From Aedoeadaptatus coli (GTDB taxonomy: Bacteria > Bacillota > Clostridia > Tissierellales > Peptoniphilaceae), in NCBI RefSeq assembly GCF_900343085.1, contig NZ_OPYI01000004.1:62001-126000 (forward strand): DNA of 64,000 bases, written 5' to 3'. The notes under the pieces were generated by a model that saw only the letters and a list, made by a program, of their open reading frames with translations, had not been told where the DNA came from and made no database searches. The position numbers and the translations under genes were made by a program. Shown piece after piece: positions 17,629-25,759 of this stretch; position 1 is the stretch's first letter; each line of letters starts with the position of its first letter.

Positions 17629-17754
17629 AGTAACCATTTTGATAATGTGGATGCGAAACAAAAAGAGATAATCAGACTTCGTAAAAAATTGAAACAGGTT
17701 GAAATGGAGAATGATATTTTAAAGCAAGCTGCACTACTGTTAGGCAAAAAATAG
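17629..17754 (+). pseudogene. IS3-family transposase OrfA, 3' remnant
   Basis: Only the C-terminal coiled-coil end remains ([14 protein letters not shown], then [10 protein letters not shown]), a hallmark of IS3-family OrfA. The helix-turn-helix part is missing; the frame is closed upstream by a TAG at 17626. It ends at TAG 17752 after an A6 run where IS3 elements make the -1 frameshift into OrfB. Confidence 0.7.
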
Positions 17755-18589
17755 ACCTCATTATCTCGAACCGAGATAAATATAGCATTAGTGCAATGTG
17801 TAGACTACTTGGGGTCACAAGAAGTTTAGTCTATTATCATTTGAACAAAGAAAAAGATGTGAAATTAGATGAAGATGAAAAACTAATAGAAGAAATAAAA
17901 GAAATATTCAGAAGAAGTAGAAACAACTATGGAACACGCAAAATAAAAAAAAACTAGGGAAAATTGGATATAAAATATCGAGAAGAAAAATAGGCCGAAT
18001 AATGAAGAAAAATGGCCTAGTCTCAAACTATACAGTAGCACAATATAAAGTAATAAGATCCAAATGCAACGAAGAAGACATCCCTAACCTTTTAAATAGA
18101 TAATTTGACAATAGAGACTATTTAGAAGCAATAGTAAGCGACCTAACATATGTAAGAGTAGGAAAAACATGGAATTATATATGTTTAATAATAGACTTAA
18201 ACAGCCGTGAAATAATAGGATACTCATCAGGTAAAAACAAAGATGCAAATCTAGTAGCAGAAGCATTTTACTCAATAAGGCAGCCACTAAATCGTATAAA
18301 AATATTTCACACAGACAGAGGAAGAGAATTTAAAAATATAAAAATAGAAGAAATATTAAAGGTATTTGAGATAAAAAGATCGCTAAGTAAAAAAGGAAGC
18401 CCATATGATAACGCAGTAAGCGAAGCAGTCAATAAAGTAATGAAGACAGAATTCATATATCAGGAGAACTTTACTAATTTCCAAGAACTTAATCTAAAAT
18501 TAGCAGAATACGTATATTGGTATAATAACCTAAGAATTCATGGATCTTTAGGATATAAAACACCAGTAGAATATAGAAAAGCAGAATAA
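17751..18589 (+). pseudogene. IS3-family transposase OrfB, disrupted
   Basis: Integrase-core transposase (rve fold). Recognisable: N-terminal HTH_21 part (SISAMCRLLGVTRSLVYYH), NYGTRKI, then the catalytic core with DLTYV (first Asp), HTDRGREF (second Asp) and the K-G-S-P-Y-D-N-A-V-S-E region (Glu), ending at W-Y-N-N-L-R-I-H-G-S-L-G-Y. A frameshift in an A-run near 17944-17953 and an in-frame TAA at 18101 break it, so it is inactive. Confidence 0.85.
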
Positions 18590-18590
18590 A

Positions 18591-18726
18591 AAGCTCTGGA
18601 AGTTTCATAAATTAAATAAAATATATGAACAGACTGTCAAGGGCAAATTTCAATGAAATTTGGGCGAAGCCTTTACCCTTGATTGTCTGAGAATATATTT
18701 TATAATCTAAAGAAACTTTCAAGCTT
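18591..18726. repeat. 136-bp imperfect palindrome
   Basis: Left arm from AAGCT (18591) through GAAGTTTC and CAGACTGTCAAGGG (18630-18643) is mirrored by CCCTTGATTGTCTG (18676-18689) through ATATATTTTA and GAAACTTTCAAGCTT (to 18726). The inner loop holds a smaller palindrome, AAATTTCA-atg-AAATTT. It begins directly after the transposase stop, so it may be the end structure of the insertion sequence, or a separate small non-coding element. Confidence 0.65.
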
Positions 18727-18730
18727 GATA

Positions 18731-18919
18731 ATGTTCGGTTATAAATTGTCTAAAAAAGGGTTGCCATTCCATGTATTTGGGTTCATTAGAAGAATGCCGA
18801 GCAATGGGTAACATGACGCTGATGTGTTTATACACAAAAAAGCTACACGTGCGTTGGCTGACAACAGGGAGCTAAGTAAATTAACACCAGCTAAAATGTT
18901 TGACGCTATTAATAAATGA
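18731..18919 (+). pseudogene. C-terminal relic of an unidentified gene
   Basis: Frame from ATG 18731 reads through GLPFHVFGFIRRMPSNG, meets a TAA at 18809, then continues as DADVFIHKKATRALADN and KLTPAKMFDAI to a TGA at 18917. The composition is that of a real protein end with one nonsense mutation. I could not assign a family. Confidence 0.4.
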
Positions 18920-18937
18920 CAAGTATATGAAATTGGT

Positions 18938-18966
18938 TTGACCTAGTTTAAAAAAGAAATTATAAT
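18938..18966 (+). promoter_or_regulatory. sigma-A-type promoter of the metallochaperone gene
   Basis: TTGACC (18938-18943), 17-base spacer, TATAAT (18961-18966). Close to consensus, 22 bases before the start codon. Confidence 0.75.
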
Positions 18967-18987
18967 GAAAATATGGAGGCTAAGAAT

Positions 18988-19467
<480 letters not shown>

Positions 19468-19473
19468 TTACAG

Positions 19474-19589
19474 TCGATATGTTCCTACAAACGAGAGCCA
19501 ATCTTTGATATGTTTCCATCTACGAGCGTGGATATGTTCCCCATAACCATAGGGGTTGAGTGTGTAGCGGTATTGAAGAGAAAATAAAG
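19474..19589 (+). repeat. rlmD 3'-end repeat, copy C, with two extra partial copies
   Basis: The main copy (19531-19589) still encodes V-D-M-F-P-I-T-I-G-V-E-C-V-A-V-L-K-R-K-stop, nearly the RlmD C-terminus. Two shorter pieces starting GATATGTTCC (19476) and GATATGTTTC (19507) precede it, as if several junctions had stacked up. The sequence beyond copy C runs straight into a terminator. Confidence 0.7.
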
Positions 19590-19594
19590 AAGCG

Positions 19595-19631
19595 ATCGAG
19601 TAAGAAAAGCAAAAGACTTACTCGATTTTTT
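19595..19631 (+). terminator. intrinsic terminator, probably the original one of rlmD
   Basis: Stem ATCGAGTAAG / CTTACTCGAT with a 12-base loop and a T-tract, 8 bases after the stop codon of rlmD-end copy C. No terminator is seen after the genuine rlmD stop, so this one appears to have been pushed 3.3 kb away by the island. Confidence 0.8.
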
Positions 19632-19662
19632 ATTGGATTGCTCTAATTAAAAGCCGGAAGCG

Positions 19663-19691
19663 TTGTCAAAACTGATTGCGGGGTATATACC
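19663..19691 (+). promoter_or_regulatory. promoter of small membrane protein gene
   Basis: TTGTCA (19663-19668), 17-base spacer, TATACC (19686-19691). Confidence 0.5.
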
Positions 19692-19750
19692 ATTTATAAA
19701 GAAAGTGTTCTTGTAATCATTACTCTTGTTCAAAAAGGAGGCGCGGGATT

Positions 19751-19939
19751 ATGAATTTTGCACCGGTAGGAATTTTGCTCGTCGTTGAATTGATCATCGC
19801 CTTTATCGTCATCGTCGGCGCTATCAGCTTGGCGAGCTACATCGTTGTTCGTGTGTGCTATAAGGCGAAGAGCGACGCCTTGAAAAAGCATCCGGCCTTG
19901 GAGCGGGAGGAAAAAAATCAGTCTACTCCACGGGATTAA
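19751..19939 (+). CDS. small single-pass membrane protein
   Basis: 62 residues, not recognised. A long hydrophobic segment covers residues about 5-34, followed by a charged cytoplasm-like tail (K-A-K-S-D-A-L-K-K-H). Strong ribosome site AAAGGAGG. Base composition is back to that of the chromosome. 45 bases ahead of a lipoprotein gene with which it may be cotranscribed. Confidence 0.55.
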   Translation: MNFAPVGILLVVELIIAFIVIVGAISLASYIVVRVCYKAKSDALKKHPALEREEKNQSTPRD

Positions 19940-19984
19940 AGGCGTGATCCGGAGAAGGGCAGAGGGATAAAAAAGGTGATTTCC

Positions 19985-20731
19985 ATGAAGATTAAATTTA
20001 AGAAAAAACGCCTTTTAAAAAGGCGCGGGATCTCGATTGTATGCGTTCTTTCGATGACCCTCTTTTCGGTCGCTTGTCAGAAAGCGGAAGAGACTGAAAG
20101 TCCGTCGCGAAATCAGTATAAACGAATTGAAAAAGCCACGGACACCGATTATCCGCCGCTTTCTTTCAATGAAATGGCAAACAGCTCCGATCTGGTCGTG
20201 GCAGCAGACTTTCTGGGTTTTACGAAGCCCTTTAAAGTGTCGCCTTATGGCGGCGGTGATATAGCCGTTTACAGAGACGCCGTCTTTAAAGTGAAGAAGG
20301 TCTATAAGGGAGAAGTGAAAGAGGGTAAAACGGTGACCGTGCGAATCCCCGGCGGAGAAGTCGTCGACGATGAGAGACAAACCATCTACGCGGAGCCGAC
20401 GGAAGCGGATTGGATGTATAACGACGAGAATGAGAAAGTCCTGTTTCTCGCTCGCCCGAGGGCGGATCGATACAAGACGCGGGAGGATTACTATATATTT
20501 GTGACCGGTCCCAACGGCATGTACGATCTGCGGGACAACACTCTTTTCGGGCTTTTCCACGAGGATGTCACCTTCGATGCAAAAGCCCTCGATTCCATCG
20601 ATCCCGCCGTGGATCCGGCGGCAGAAGAAAAGGCGGAAATGGATGAACGGCTTCGGGAAAAATCCATGACGCGGGAAGAGTACGACGCGTTCTTTGAGCA
20701 AATGGATCAATACGGGGTAAAGGAGCCCTAG
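19985..20731 (+). CDS. lipoprotein of unknown function
   Basis: 248 residues. Signal peptide with very basic n-region (KIKFKKKRLLKRR), hydrophobic core and a lipobox S-V-A-C with Cys31, so it should be lipid-anchored outside the membrane. The mature part is acidic with a beta-rich middle (VFKVKKVYKGEVKEGKTVTV) and a helical, charged C-terminus. ATG 19985 chosen because AAAGGTGA lies 6-12 bases before it; an in-frame GTG at 19976 overlaps that site. No family recognised. Confidence 0.6.
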   Translation: MKIKFKKKRLLKRRGISIVCVLSMTLFSVACQKAEETESPSRNQYKRIEKATDTDYPPLSFNEMANSSDLVVAADFLGFTKPFKVSPYGGGDIAVYRDAVFKVKKVYKGEVKEGKTVTVRIPGGEVVDDERQTIYAEPTEADWMYNDENEKVLFLARPRADRYKTREDYYIFVTGPNGMYDLRDNTLFGLFHEDVTFDAKALDSIDPAVDPAAEEKAEMDERLREKSMTREEYDAFFEQMDQYGVKEP

Positions 20732-20791
20732 GTTTCCATGGCGCAAGAAGCGGACGAAGGGGCGCAACAAGCCCTGCTATTTCATCGCAAC

Positions 20792-20819
20792 AAAAAACCG
20801 CCTTGACGGCGGCTTTTTG
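20792..20819. terminator. bidirectional intrinsic terminator
   Basis: Stem ACCGCC / GGCGGCT with A-run before and T-run after, serving the lipoprotein gene on the plus strand and nadX on the minus strand. Confidence 0.8.
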
Positions 20820-20826
20820 TTTTTCA

Positions 20827-21630
20827 TTAGAAGTATTGAACGGGGGAGGCCAGGTTTTTCAACAGGGCCGCCACGCTCCATGCGGCGGTGACGCTGGATT
20901 TCGGGTTCTTGGGATCGGGCTTGGAGGTGATTTCCACCACGGCCTTGGCCTTTTCGTTTTCCACGGTGACCCGATGGGTGTTGCCGGGGCTTTCAGGATC
21001 GCTTACGATGCGTACCTTGGTGGCGTCGGCCCCCGAAGTGGTGAGGCCCGTGGCCACGGCCACATTGGTGTTTTTCGGAAAGCCTTTTATGGCCTCGGTG
21101 GCGCTTCCCTCGAATGCCACGACTTTTTTGTCCGCGGGAAGCGCTTCGCCATTTAGGTAGGGGGCGCCGTTTAAGCTCTTCGGCGCTTTCGTGCTTTGAA
21201 TTTCCGATTGCACCCCGCCCATAAGGGTGAAGGTGCGCATTAAATCGAAGCCGCCGATGGCACCGGAGGTGATGTGTACTTTCCGGCCCGCTTTTTTTGC
21301 CGCCGATTCGATGCTGTCGTACAAGGCGGTATCGGCCAAGGCGCCGACGGAGGTAATGACCACGTCTTTGCCGGCCTCGAGCAGGGGCACGATATATTCT
21401 TTTACGGCACCGACGCCGGCGATTTCCACGACGATGTCCGTGTCGTCGGCGAGGAGGGCGTCGAAATTTTCGTAAAGGGGAATGGTTTCGCCCTTTGCCG
21501 TAATGCTTTTTTCCTCGAGCACTTGATCGAAAATTCCCACGAGGCGATAGTCTTCCTTTAATTTGTCTAAAATAGCGTCCACGAGAATGTGGCCCAGGGC
21601 GCCGTAGCCGATGACGGCGATGTTTTTCAT
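20827..21630 (-). CDS. nadX: L-aspartate dehydrogenase
   Basis: 267 residues. Oxidises L-aspartate to iminoaspartate with NAD(P), the first step of NAD synthesis, replacing the oxygen/fumarate-dependent oxidase NadB. Seen: Rossmann motif GYGALG at 8-13, EIAGVGAV, GAIGGFDL and the conserved His219 in NTHRV. It is the last gene of the operon nadA-nadC-niaR-nadX; its start overlaps the niaR stop by 4 bases. NadB is not present in the window. Confidence 0.9.
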   Translation of the reverse strand: MKNIAVIGYGALGHILVDAILDKLKEDYRLVGIFDQVLEEKSITAKGETIPLYENFDALLADDTDIVVEIAGVGAVKEYIVPLLEAGKDVVITSVGALADTALYDSIESAAKKAGRKVHITSGAIGGFDLMRTFTLMGGVQSEIQSTKAPKSLNGAPYLNGEALPADKKVVAFEGSATEAIKGFPKNTNVAVATGLTTSGADATKVRIVSDPESPGNTHRVTVENEKAKAVVEITSKPDPKNPKSSVTAAWSVAALLKNLASPVQYF

Positions 21631-22163
21631 GCTTCCTCCTTTGAAGGTTCTTCGGGCACTAAAAAGCCCGCTTCGGCCAAAGCCGCTTCTACTTCGTTTA
21701 AGGTTTCTTCGTCTTTGGCAAAAACCGTGTGGAAGTGGTAGCCGTCGGTAATGTTGTTAAGTGGGGTGCTGACGCTGTGGTAGATGTCGTCCATAAAGTG
21801 CTTCACGTCTTTGCGGGACTGAACATTTAATGTGGCGGCGATTTTTCCGTAAACGCGATGCTCCACATAGACGTCCTCCACAATGGCGCCTAAATCCACG
21901 ATGAGATTCAGCTCTTTGGTGATTTCGTCGTCTCGGTGATGGGACTTAAAGGTGCGGCGAAAGCCCTTGGGCGCGTCCATGTAGTAGCCGCGGTTGGTGG
22001 AGTGGATGGGAATGTTTTTCGCCCGAAGCAGGCTGATGTCTTGGACGATGACCTGCCTGGAGACGGAAAAAGTTTTTGCCAGACTGTCGCCGGAAATGGG
22101 CTCGGCGGATTCCCGAAGGGCTTTTTCGATTTCGTAGAGCCGCGTTTCCTTATCGAGAACCAT
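21627..22163 (-). CDS. niaR: NAD biosynthesis repressor NiaR (HTH_11 + 3H domain)
   Basis: 178 residues. N-terminal winged helix (SGDSLAKTFSVSRQVIVQDI) and a C-terminal 3H domain with conserved His in KSHHRDDE, VEHRVYGK and DGYHFHTV, which bind metal and sense niacin. Family members repress NAD synthesis or niacin uptake genes when niacin is plentiful. Encoded inside the operon it should control; overlaps nadC by 14 bases. A palindrome in front of nadA is the likely operator. Confidence 0.9.
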   Translation of the reverse strand: MVLDKETRLYEIEKALRESAEPISGDSLAKTFSVSRQVIVQDISLLRAKNIPIHSTNRGYYMDAPKGFRRTFKSHHRDDEITKELNLIVDLGAIVEDVYVEHRVYGKIAATLNVQSRKDVKHFMDDIYHSVSTPLNNITDGYHFHTVFAKDEETLNEVEAALAEAGFLVPEEPSKEEA

Positions 22164-23013
22164 CGGGTGTCAGTCCTTTCATGGAAAAATCCAGCACCGG
22201 CGCCGAGTGGGTGAGGGCGCCGGAGGAGATGATGTCGGCGCCTAAGTCTTTGTATTTGGAAATGTTGTTTAGGTCCATATTGCCGGAAAGTTCCACCAGG
22301 GCGCGCCCGTCGATGAATTCGACGGCTTTTTTTATTTCGTCGGCGCTCATATTGTCCAGCATAATAATGTCCGCGCCGGCCTCCACGGCTTCTTTCACCA
22401 TGGCCATATCCTCCACCTCCACTTCGATCTTTCGAACGAAGGAGGCGTAGGCCTTGGTCCGCTTAATGGCTTCTGTGACGGAGCCCGCGGCACCGATGTG
22501 ATTGTCCTTGAGCATGACGCCGTCGGTGAGATTGAAGCGGTGGTTTTCGCCGCCGCCGCAGCGGACGGCGTACTTGGCGAAGATCCGAAAGTTCGGCGTG
22601 GTCTTTCGCGTGTCCACGATTTTCGTCTCGCTCCCCGCCAGGGCATCGACCATTTTTCTTGTGTAGGTGGCGATGCCGCTCATGCGCTGAAGGAAGTTCA
22701 GTGCCACTCGCTCCGCCGTCAAGAGGGCGCGAATGGGGCCTGTGATCGTGGCGATTAAATCGCCTTTTGATACAATATCGCCGTCTTCGAAATACCACTC
22801 CACGGCGGTTCGCTCGTCGAAGAGGCGGAAGGTGCGCTCAAAAACCGGGGCGCCTGCGAGCACGCCGTCGGCCTTGGCAAAAAGCTTCACCGAGCCCCTT
22901 TCGTCGGCGTCCACCAAAGCGTTGGTTGAAATGTCTTCCTCGTTTACGTCTTCTTTTAGGGCGGCCAAAATGGCGTCGTCCATTAAAAAAGGCGCCAAAG
23001 TCAATTTGCCCAT
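22150..23013 (-). CDS. nadC: nicotinate-nucleotide pyrophosphorylase (carboxylating)
   Basis: 287 residues. Converts quinolinate and PRPP to nicotinate mononucleotide, CO2 and pyrophosphate. Seen: LNFLQRMSGIATYT, the KIVDTRKTTPNFR substrate-binding segment, CGGGENHRFNLTDGVMLKDNH (split here by my reading at conserved His and Lys), and the barrel strands ADIIMLDNM and VELSGNM. Normal length. Encoded 13 bases downstream of nadA. Confidence 0.95.
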   Translation of the reverse strand: MGKLTLAPFLMDDAILAALKEDVNEEDISTNALVDADERGSVKLFAKADGVLAGAPVFERTFRLFDERTAVEWYFEDGDIVSKGDLIATITGPIRALLTAERVALNFLQRMSGIATYTRKMVDALAGSETKIVDTRKTTPNFRIFAKYAVRCGGGENHRFNLTDGVMLKDNHIGAAGSVTEAIKRTKAYASFVRKIEVEVEDMAMVKEAVEAGADIIMLDNMSADEIKKAVEFIDGRALVELSGNMDLNNISKYKDLGADIISSGALTHSAPVLDFSMKGLTPDGSR

Positions 23014-23026
23014 AAAGCTCCTTTCC

Positions 23027-23926
23027 TTATTTGCTTGCGATGGCGAGCATGCGGTCCAAGGGAACCTTGGCTTTTTCGATTAAATCCGCGTCTAGAATCA
23101 CTTCATTGTCGCCGGTTTCCAAGACGTGAATGATCTTGTCCACGGTGACCATTTTCATGCCGGCGCAAATCATGTCCGGGAAAATAAATTCCTTGTCGGG
23201 ATAAAGTCTGTTTAATTCCCAGGCGATGCCTTCTTCCGTGAGAATAATGTTTTTGTCCTTATTCAAATCGCCGACGGCACTTAAAATGCCCTTGGTGCTT
23301 CCCGTGTAATCGGCCAGCTCGAGCACTTCCGCCTTGCATTCCGGGTGGCAGAACACGGCGGCGTCCGGGTGTTCCTTCTTCAGGGCGCGGACCATGTCTG
23401 CAGTTAAGCTGTCGTGGACCGGGCAGCAGCCGGCGTTGTTAATAAAGTGCTTGTCCGGGAAAGCCCCTTCCGTGTTGTGGCCTAAATTTCCGTCGGGAAT
23501 AAAGAAAATGTTCTTTGCGTCGATGGCGCTTACCACTTTTGCCGCGTTAGAAGAGGTGAGGCAGTAGTCCGAATGGGCCTTCACTTCGGCGGTGGAGTTG
23601 ACGTAAGAGACCACGGCGAGGTCGTCGTATTTTTCTCTCATTTCCTTAATGGCATCCACATCCACCATGTGAGCCATGGGGCAGTCGGCGTCGGGATCGG
23701 GAAGGTAGACGGTTTTTTCCGGATTTAAAATCTTTACCGTCTCTCCCATAAATTCCACGCCGGCCATAACGATGGTCTTCGCGTCAATGCCCGTGGCGAT
23801 TTTCGCCAGGGTAAAGGAGTCGCCGACGTGATCGGCAATTTCCTGAACGGCGCCGTCCACATAGTAGTGGGCCAGAATGACGGCGTCCTTTTCTTTTTTT
23901 AAGCGTGCGAGGGTGTCCTTTTCCAA
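23027..23926 (-). CDS. nadA: quinolinate synthase
   Basis: 299 residues from a TTG start at 23926, chosen because AAAGGAAG lies just upstream; an in-frame ATG at 23998 falls inside the promoter. Condenses iminoaspartate with dihydroxyacetone phosphate to quinolinate using an oxygen-sensitive [4Fe-4S] cluster. The three cluster cysteines are in DADCPMA, HPEC and MICAGM. First gene of the nad operon. Confidence 0.93.
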   Translation of the reverse strand: MEKDTLARLKKEKDAVILAHYYVDGAVQEIADHVGDSFTLAKIATGIDAKTIVMAGVEFMGETVKILNPEKTVYLPDPDADCPMAHMVDVDAIKEMREKYDDLAVVSYVNSTAEVKAHSDYCLTSSNAAKVVSAIDAKNIFFIPDGNLGHNTEGAFPDKHFINNAGCCPVHDSLTADMVRALKKEHPDAAVFCHPECKAEVLELADYTGSTKGILSAVGDLNKDKNIILTEEGIAWELNRLYPDKEFIFPDMICAGMKMVTVDKIIHVLETGDNEVILDADLIEKAKVPLDRMLAIASK

Positions 23927-23966
23927 TTCAGTCTTCCTTTCTTCTGTGTAATCGTGAATCTTACAT

Positions 23967-23995
23967 AGAATACCACAAGTATTGGCAGATGACAA
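23967..23995 (-). promoter_or_regulatory. promoter of the nadA-nadC-niaR-nadX operon
   Basis: Minus strand TTGTCA (plus 23990-23995), 17-base spacer, TATTCT (plus 23967-23972). Confidence 0.7.
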
Positions 23996-24011
23996 CACCG
24001 CTGTCTTGTCA
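23990..24011. promoter_or_regulatory. candidate NiaR operator
   Basis: 22-base palindrome with arms TGACAACACCG and CTGTCTTGTCA; 9 of 11 base pairs are symmetric and the outer six are perfect. It covers the nadA -35 box and lies 10 bases from the -35 of the divergent rhodanese gene. Confidence 0.6.
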
Positions 24012-24021
24012 GTAAAGAAAA

Positions 24022-24050
24022 TTGAGTCCGAAGGCGATTCGGGCTATAAT
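24022..24050 (+). promoter_or_regulatory. promoter of rhodanese gene
   Basis: TTGAGT (24022-24027), 17-base spacer, TATAAT (24045-24050). Divergent from the nadA promoter, with the palindrome between them. Confidence 0.7.
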
Positions 24051-24077
24051 GAAAGCAACACGAAAAGGAGGCGCGGC

Positions 24078-24398
24078 ATGAACAGTTTACGAGATCTATT
24101 CGGCGCAAAGAAAACGCCGTCGATACCGGCGAAGGATTTAAAGGACAGGTCAACGAAATTTATTTTAGACGTGCGGGAGCCCGACGAAATCGCCACGGGA
24201 AAAATTCCCGGCGCCTACACCATCCCCTTGGGAGATTTAAGTGCGCGGGAAGGGGAACTCCCCAAAGACGAGACGATTTATGTCGTCTGTCGCTCCGGCA
24301 ATCGCAGTCAAAAGGCCTGCGAGTACCTTGAAAGCAAGGGCTATGACTGCGTCAATGTTGCAGGCGGCATGTTGGCCTACAAGGGACCGGTGGAATAA
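24078..24398 (+). CDS. rhodanese-domain sulfurtransferase
   Basis: 106 residues, single rhodanese domain. Active-site loop CRSGNR with persulfide-forming Cys71, preceded by FILDVREPDEIATGKIPGA and followed by GGMLAYKGP. Start 24078 after AAAAGGAGG; the frame is open further upstream but lies in the promoter. Small rhodaneses carry sulfane sulfur for cluster assembly, tRNA thiolation or detoxification; the acceptor is unknown. Being next to nadA (an Fe-S enzyme) and a rubredoxin is suggestive only. Confidence 0.88.
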   Translation: MNSLRDLFGAKKTPSIPAKDLKDRSTKFILDVREPDEIATGKIPGAYTIPLGDLSAREGELPKDETIYVVCRSGNRSQKACEYLESKGYDCVNVAGGMLAYKGPVE

Positions 24399-24478
24399 GA
24401 CGACGCGTCGGGGAAATTTGAAAAAAATTTTTGAAGCGTGTAAAAGCGGGTATAAGGGAAACAGAATAGGAGGAAGTT

Positions 24479-24658
24479 ATGGAAAAAGACATGAGTAAAT
24501 ACCGCTGCAAACCCTGCGGCTATGTGTACGATCCGGCGAAAGGTGTGCCGGAATACGGCATCGAACCGGGAATCCCCTTTTCCGAATTGCCCGACGACTG
24601 GACTTGCCCTCGTTGCGGCACCAGCAAGTGGATGTTTGTAAAAGTCGAAGAAGATTAA
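24479..24658 (+). CDS. rubredoxin (second copy)
   Basis: 59 residues, ATG at 24479 after AGGAGGAAGTT. Iron-binding pairs [10 protein letters not shown] and CPRCGTS, with the typical FSELPDDW before the second pair. Differs from the copy at 10034-10195 in its N-terminal extension and in W-M-F-V after the second pair, so the two are probably not interchangeable. Lies between the rhodanese and a flavin oxidoreductase gene and is closed by a terminator. Confidence 0.95.
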   Translation: MEKDMSKYRCKPCGYVYDPAKGVPEYGIEPGIPFSELPDDWTCPRCGTSKWMFVKVEED

Positions 24659-24681
24659 AGCGCTCGAAAGAGTGCTTTTTT
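24659..24681 (+). terminator. intrinsic terminator after rubredoxin
   Basis: Stem AGCGCTC / GAGTGCT with a GAAA tetraloop, then a T-tract. Confidence 0.85.
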
Positions 24682-24698
24682 CATAAGCGGGAGGAATC

Positions 24699-25658
24699 AT
24701 GAGAAAAATTCACGAGATCGTTCACGTGGGCGTGGACATTCACAGTCGATTGGTCATGCCGCCCATGGTGACGGAGGCCTCGGTCGAAGGAGAGATCAGC
24801 GAAAAAACCCTGGCCTATTACAAAAAAATGGCGGCGAATAAACAATTCGATCTCTTCATCATCGAACACAGCTACGTCGCAGAAGACGGCAAGGCCAGCC
24901 TGAAGCAAATGAGTTTGGCCGACGACGAAAAAATCGGCGGGCACGAAAAATTAGTCGAGGCCATAAAAAGTGTGCGTCCCGATGCCGCCGTGTTTTTGCA
25001 ATTAAATCACGCCGGCATCAAGACGCGGGGAGACATTATCGGCACAGACCCCATGGGCCCCTCGGTGCGACCTTGGGATAAAATGTGCCGGGCCATGACC
25101 TTAGACGACATGGCGCGGGTAAAAGAGGATTTCGTCGCGGCGGCTATGCGCGCGAAGGAAGCGGGCTACGACGGCGCGGAACTTCACGTGGCTCACGGCT
25201 ACTTGCTGAACCAATTCCTTTCGCCCCTGACCAACTTCCGCGACGATGCCTACGGCGAAGATCGGGTGAAATACCCTCTGGAAGTATTTCGGGCCATGAA
25301 GGAAGCCTTAGGCGACTTCCCCCTGGCCGTGCGCATCGGCGGCATCGAAACCATCGCGGGCGGCACCACCGTGGATGACGGCGTCCGCGCCGCAAAAGCC
25401 TTCGACGCCGCAGGCGCCGCCTTCTTAGACATGACCGGCGGCATGACCGGCTACAATCGCCCCGGCCACAGGGAAGCCGGCTGGTTTCAAGATTTGAGCC
25501 GCGCCGTGAAAGGCGAAACCACGGCCCCGGTGCTTTTAACCGGCGGCATCACCACCTACGACGAGGCGGAAAAATTACTGGCAGAAGATGCGGCGGATCT
25601 TTTCGGCATCGGCCGCGCCTTTTTAAAAGACCCGAATTGGGAGACGGATAAGCTCTAA
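24699..25658 (+). CDS. NADH:flavin oxidoreductase, old yellow enzyme family
   Basis: 319 residues, FMN-containing TIM-barrel oxidoreductase. Seen: MPPMVTEASVEG at the N-terminus, LQLNHAG with the conserved HAG segment, GYDGAELHVAHGYLLNQF (substrate and FMN contacts), VRIGGIE, LTGGI and GIGRAFLKDPNW near the C-terminus. It lacks the C-terminal iron-sulfur/FAD part of dienoyl-CoA reductases, so it is a single-domain enzyme. Substrate unknown; enones or nitro compounds are typical for the family. Own terminator follows. Confidence 0.9.
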   Translation: MRKIHEIVHVGVDIHSRLVMPPMVTEASVEGEISEKTLAYYKKMAANKQFDLFIIEHSYVAEDGKASLKQMSLADDEKIGGHEKLVEAIKSVRPDAAVFLQLNHAGIKTRGDIIGTDPMGPSVRPWDKMCRAMTLDDMARVKEDFVAAAMRAKEAGYDGAELHVAHGYLLNQFLSPLTNFRDDAYGEDRVKYPLEVFRAMKEALGDFPLAVRIGGIETIAGGTTVDDGVRAAKAFDAAGAAFLDMTGGMTGYNRPGHREAGWFQDLSRAVKGETTAPVLLTGGITTYDEAEKLLAEDAADLFGIGRAFLKDPNWETDKL

Positions 25659-25662
25659 GAGA

Positions 25663-25690
25663 AGCTGCGGTAGGAGCCGCGGCTTTTTTT
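25663..25690 (+). terminator. intrinsic terminator
   Basis: Stem AGCTGCGG / CCGCGGCT (one G-T pair) and seven T residues. Confidence 0.88.
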
Positions 25691-25759
25691 GCGGCGAAAT
25701 CCCCTAAACCACGGGTCATTGTCTATGTTATAATGGTCTCAATACAAAGGAGGGATTGG

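Noticed and set aside
18660-18690. Palindrome arm as a simple intrinsic terminator of the transposase
   Set aside because: The pairing extends over about 48 bases per arm with no T-tract at the end, unlike the clear terminators elsewhere in the window.
20803-21156. Forward-strand open frame of 117 codons opposite nadX
   Set aside because: Antisense to a complete, recognisable nadX with no ribosome site or family match.
24418-24456. Promoter for the second rubredoxin gene (TTGAAG ... TATAAG)
   Set aside because: Spacers are 14 or 27 bases, both poor; the gene may be transcribed from the rhodanese promoter.
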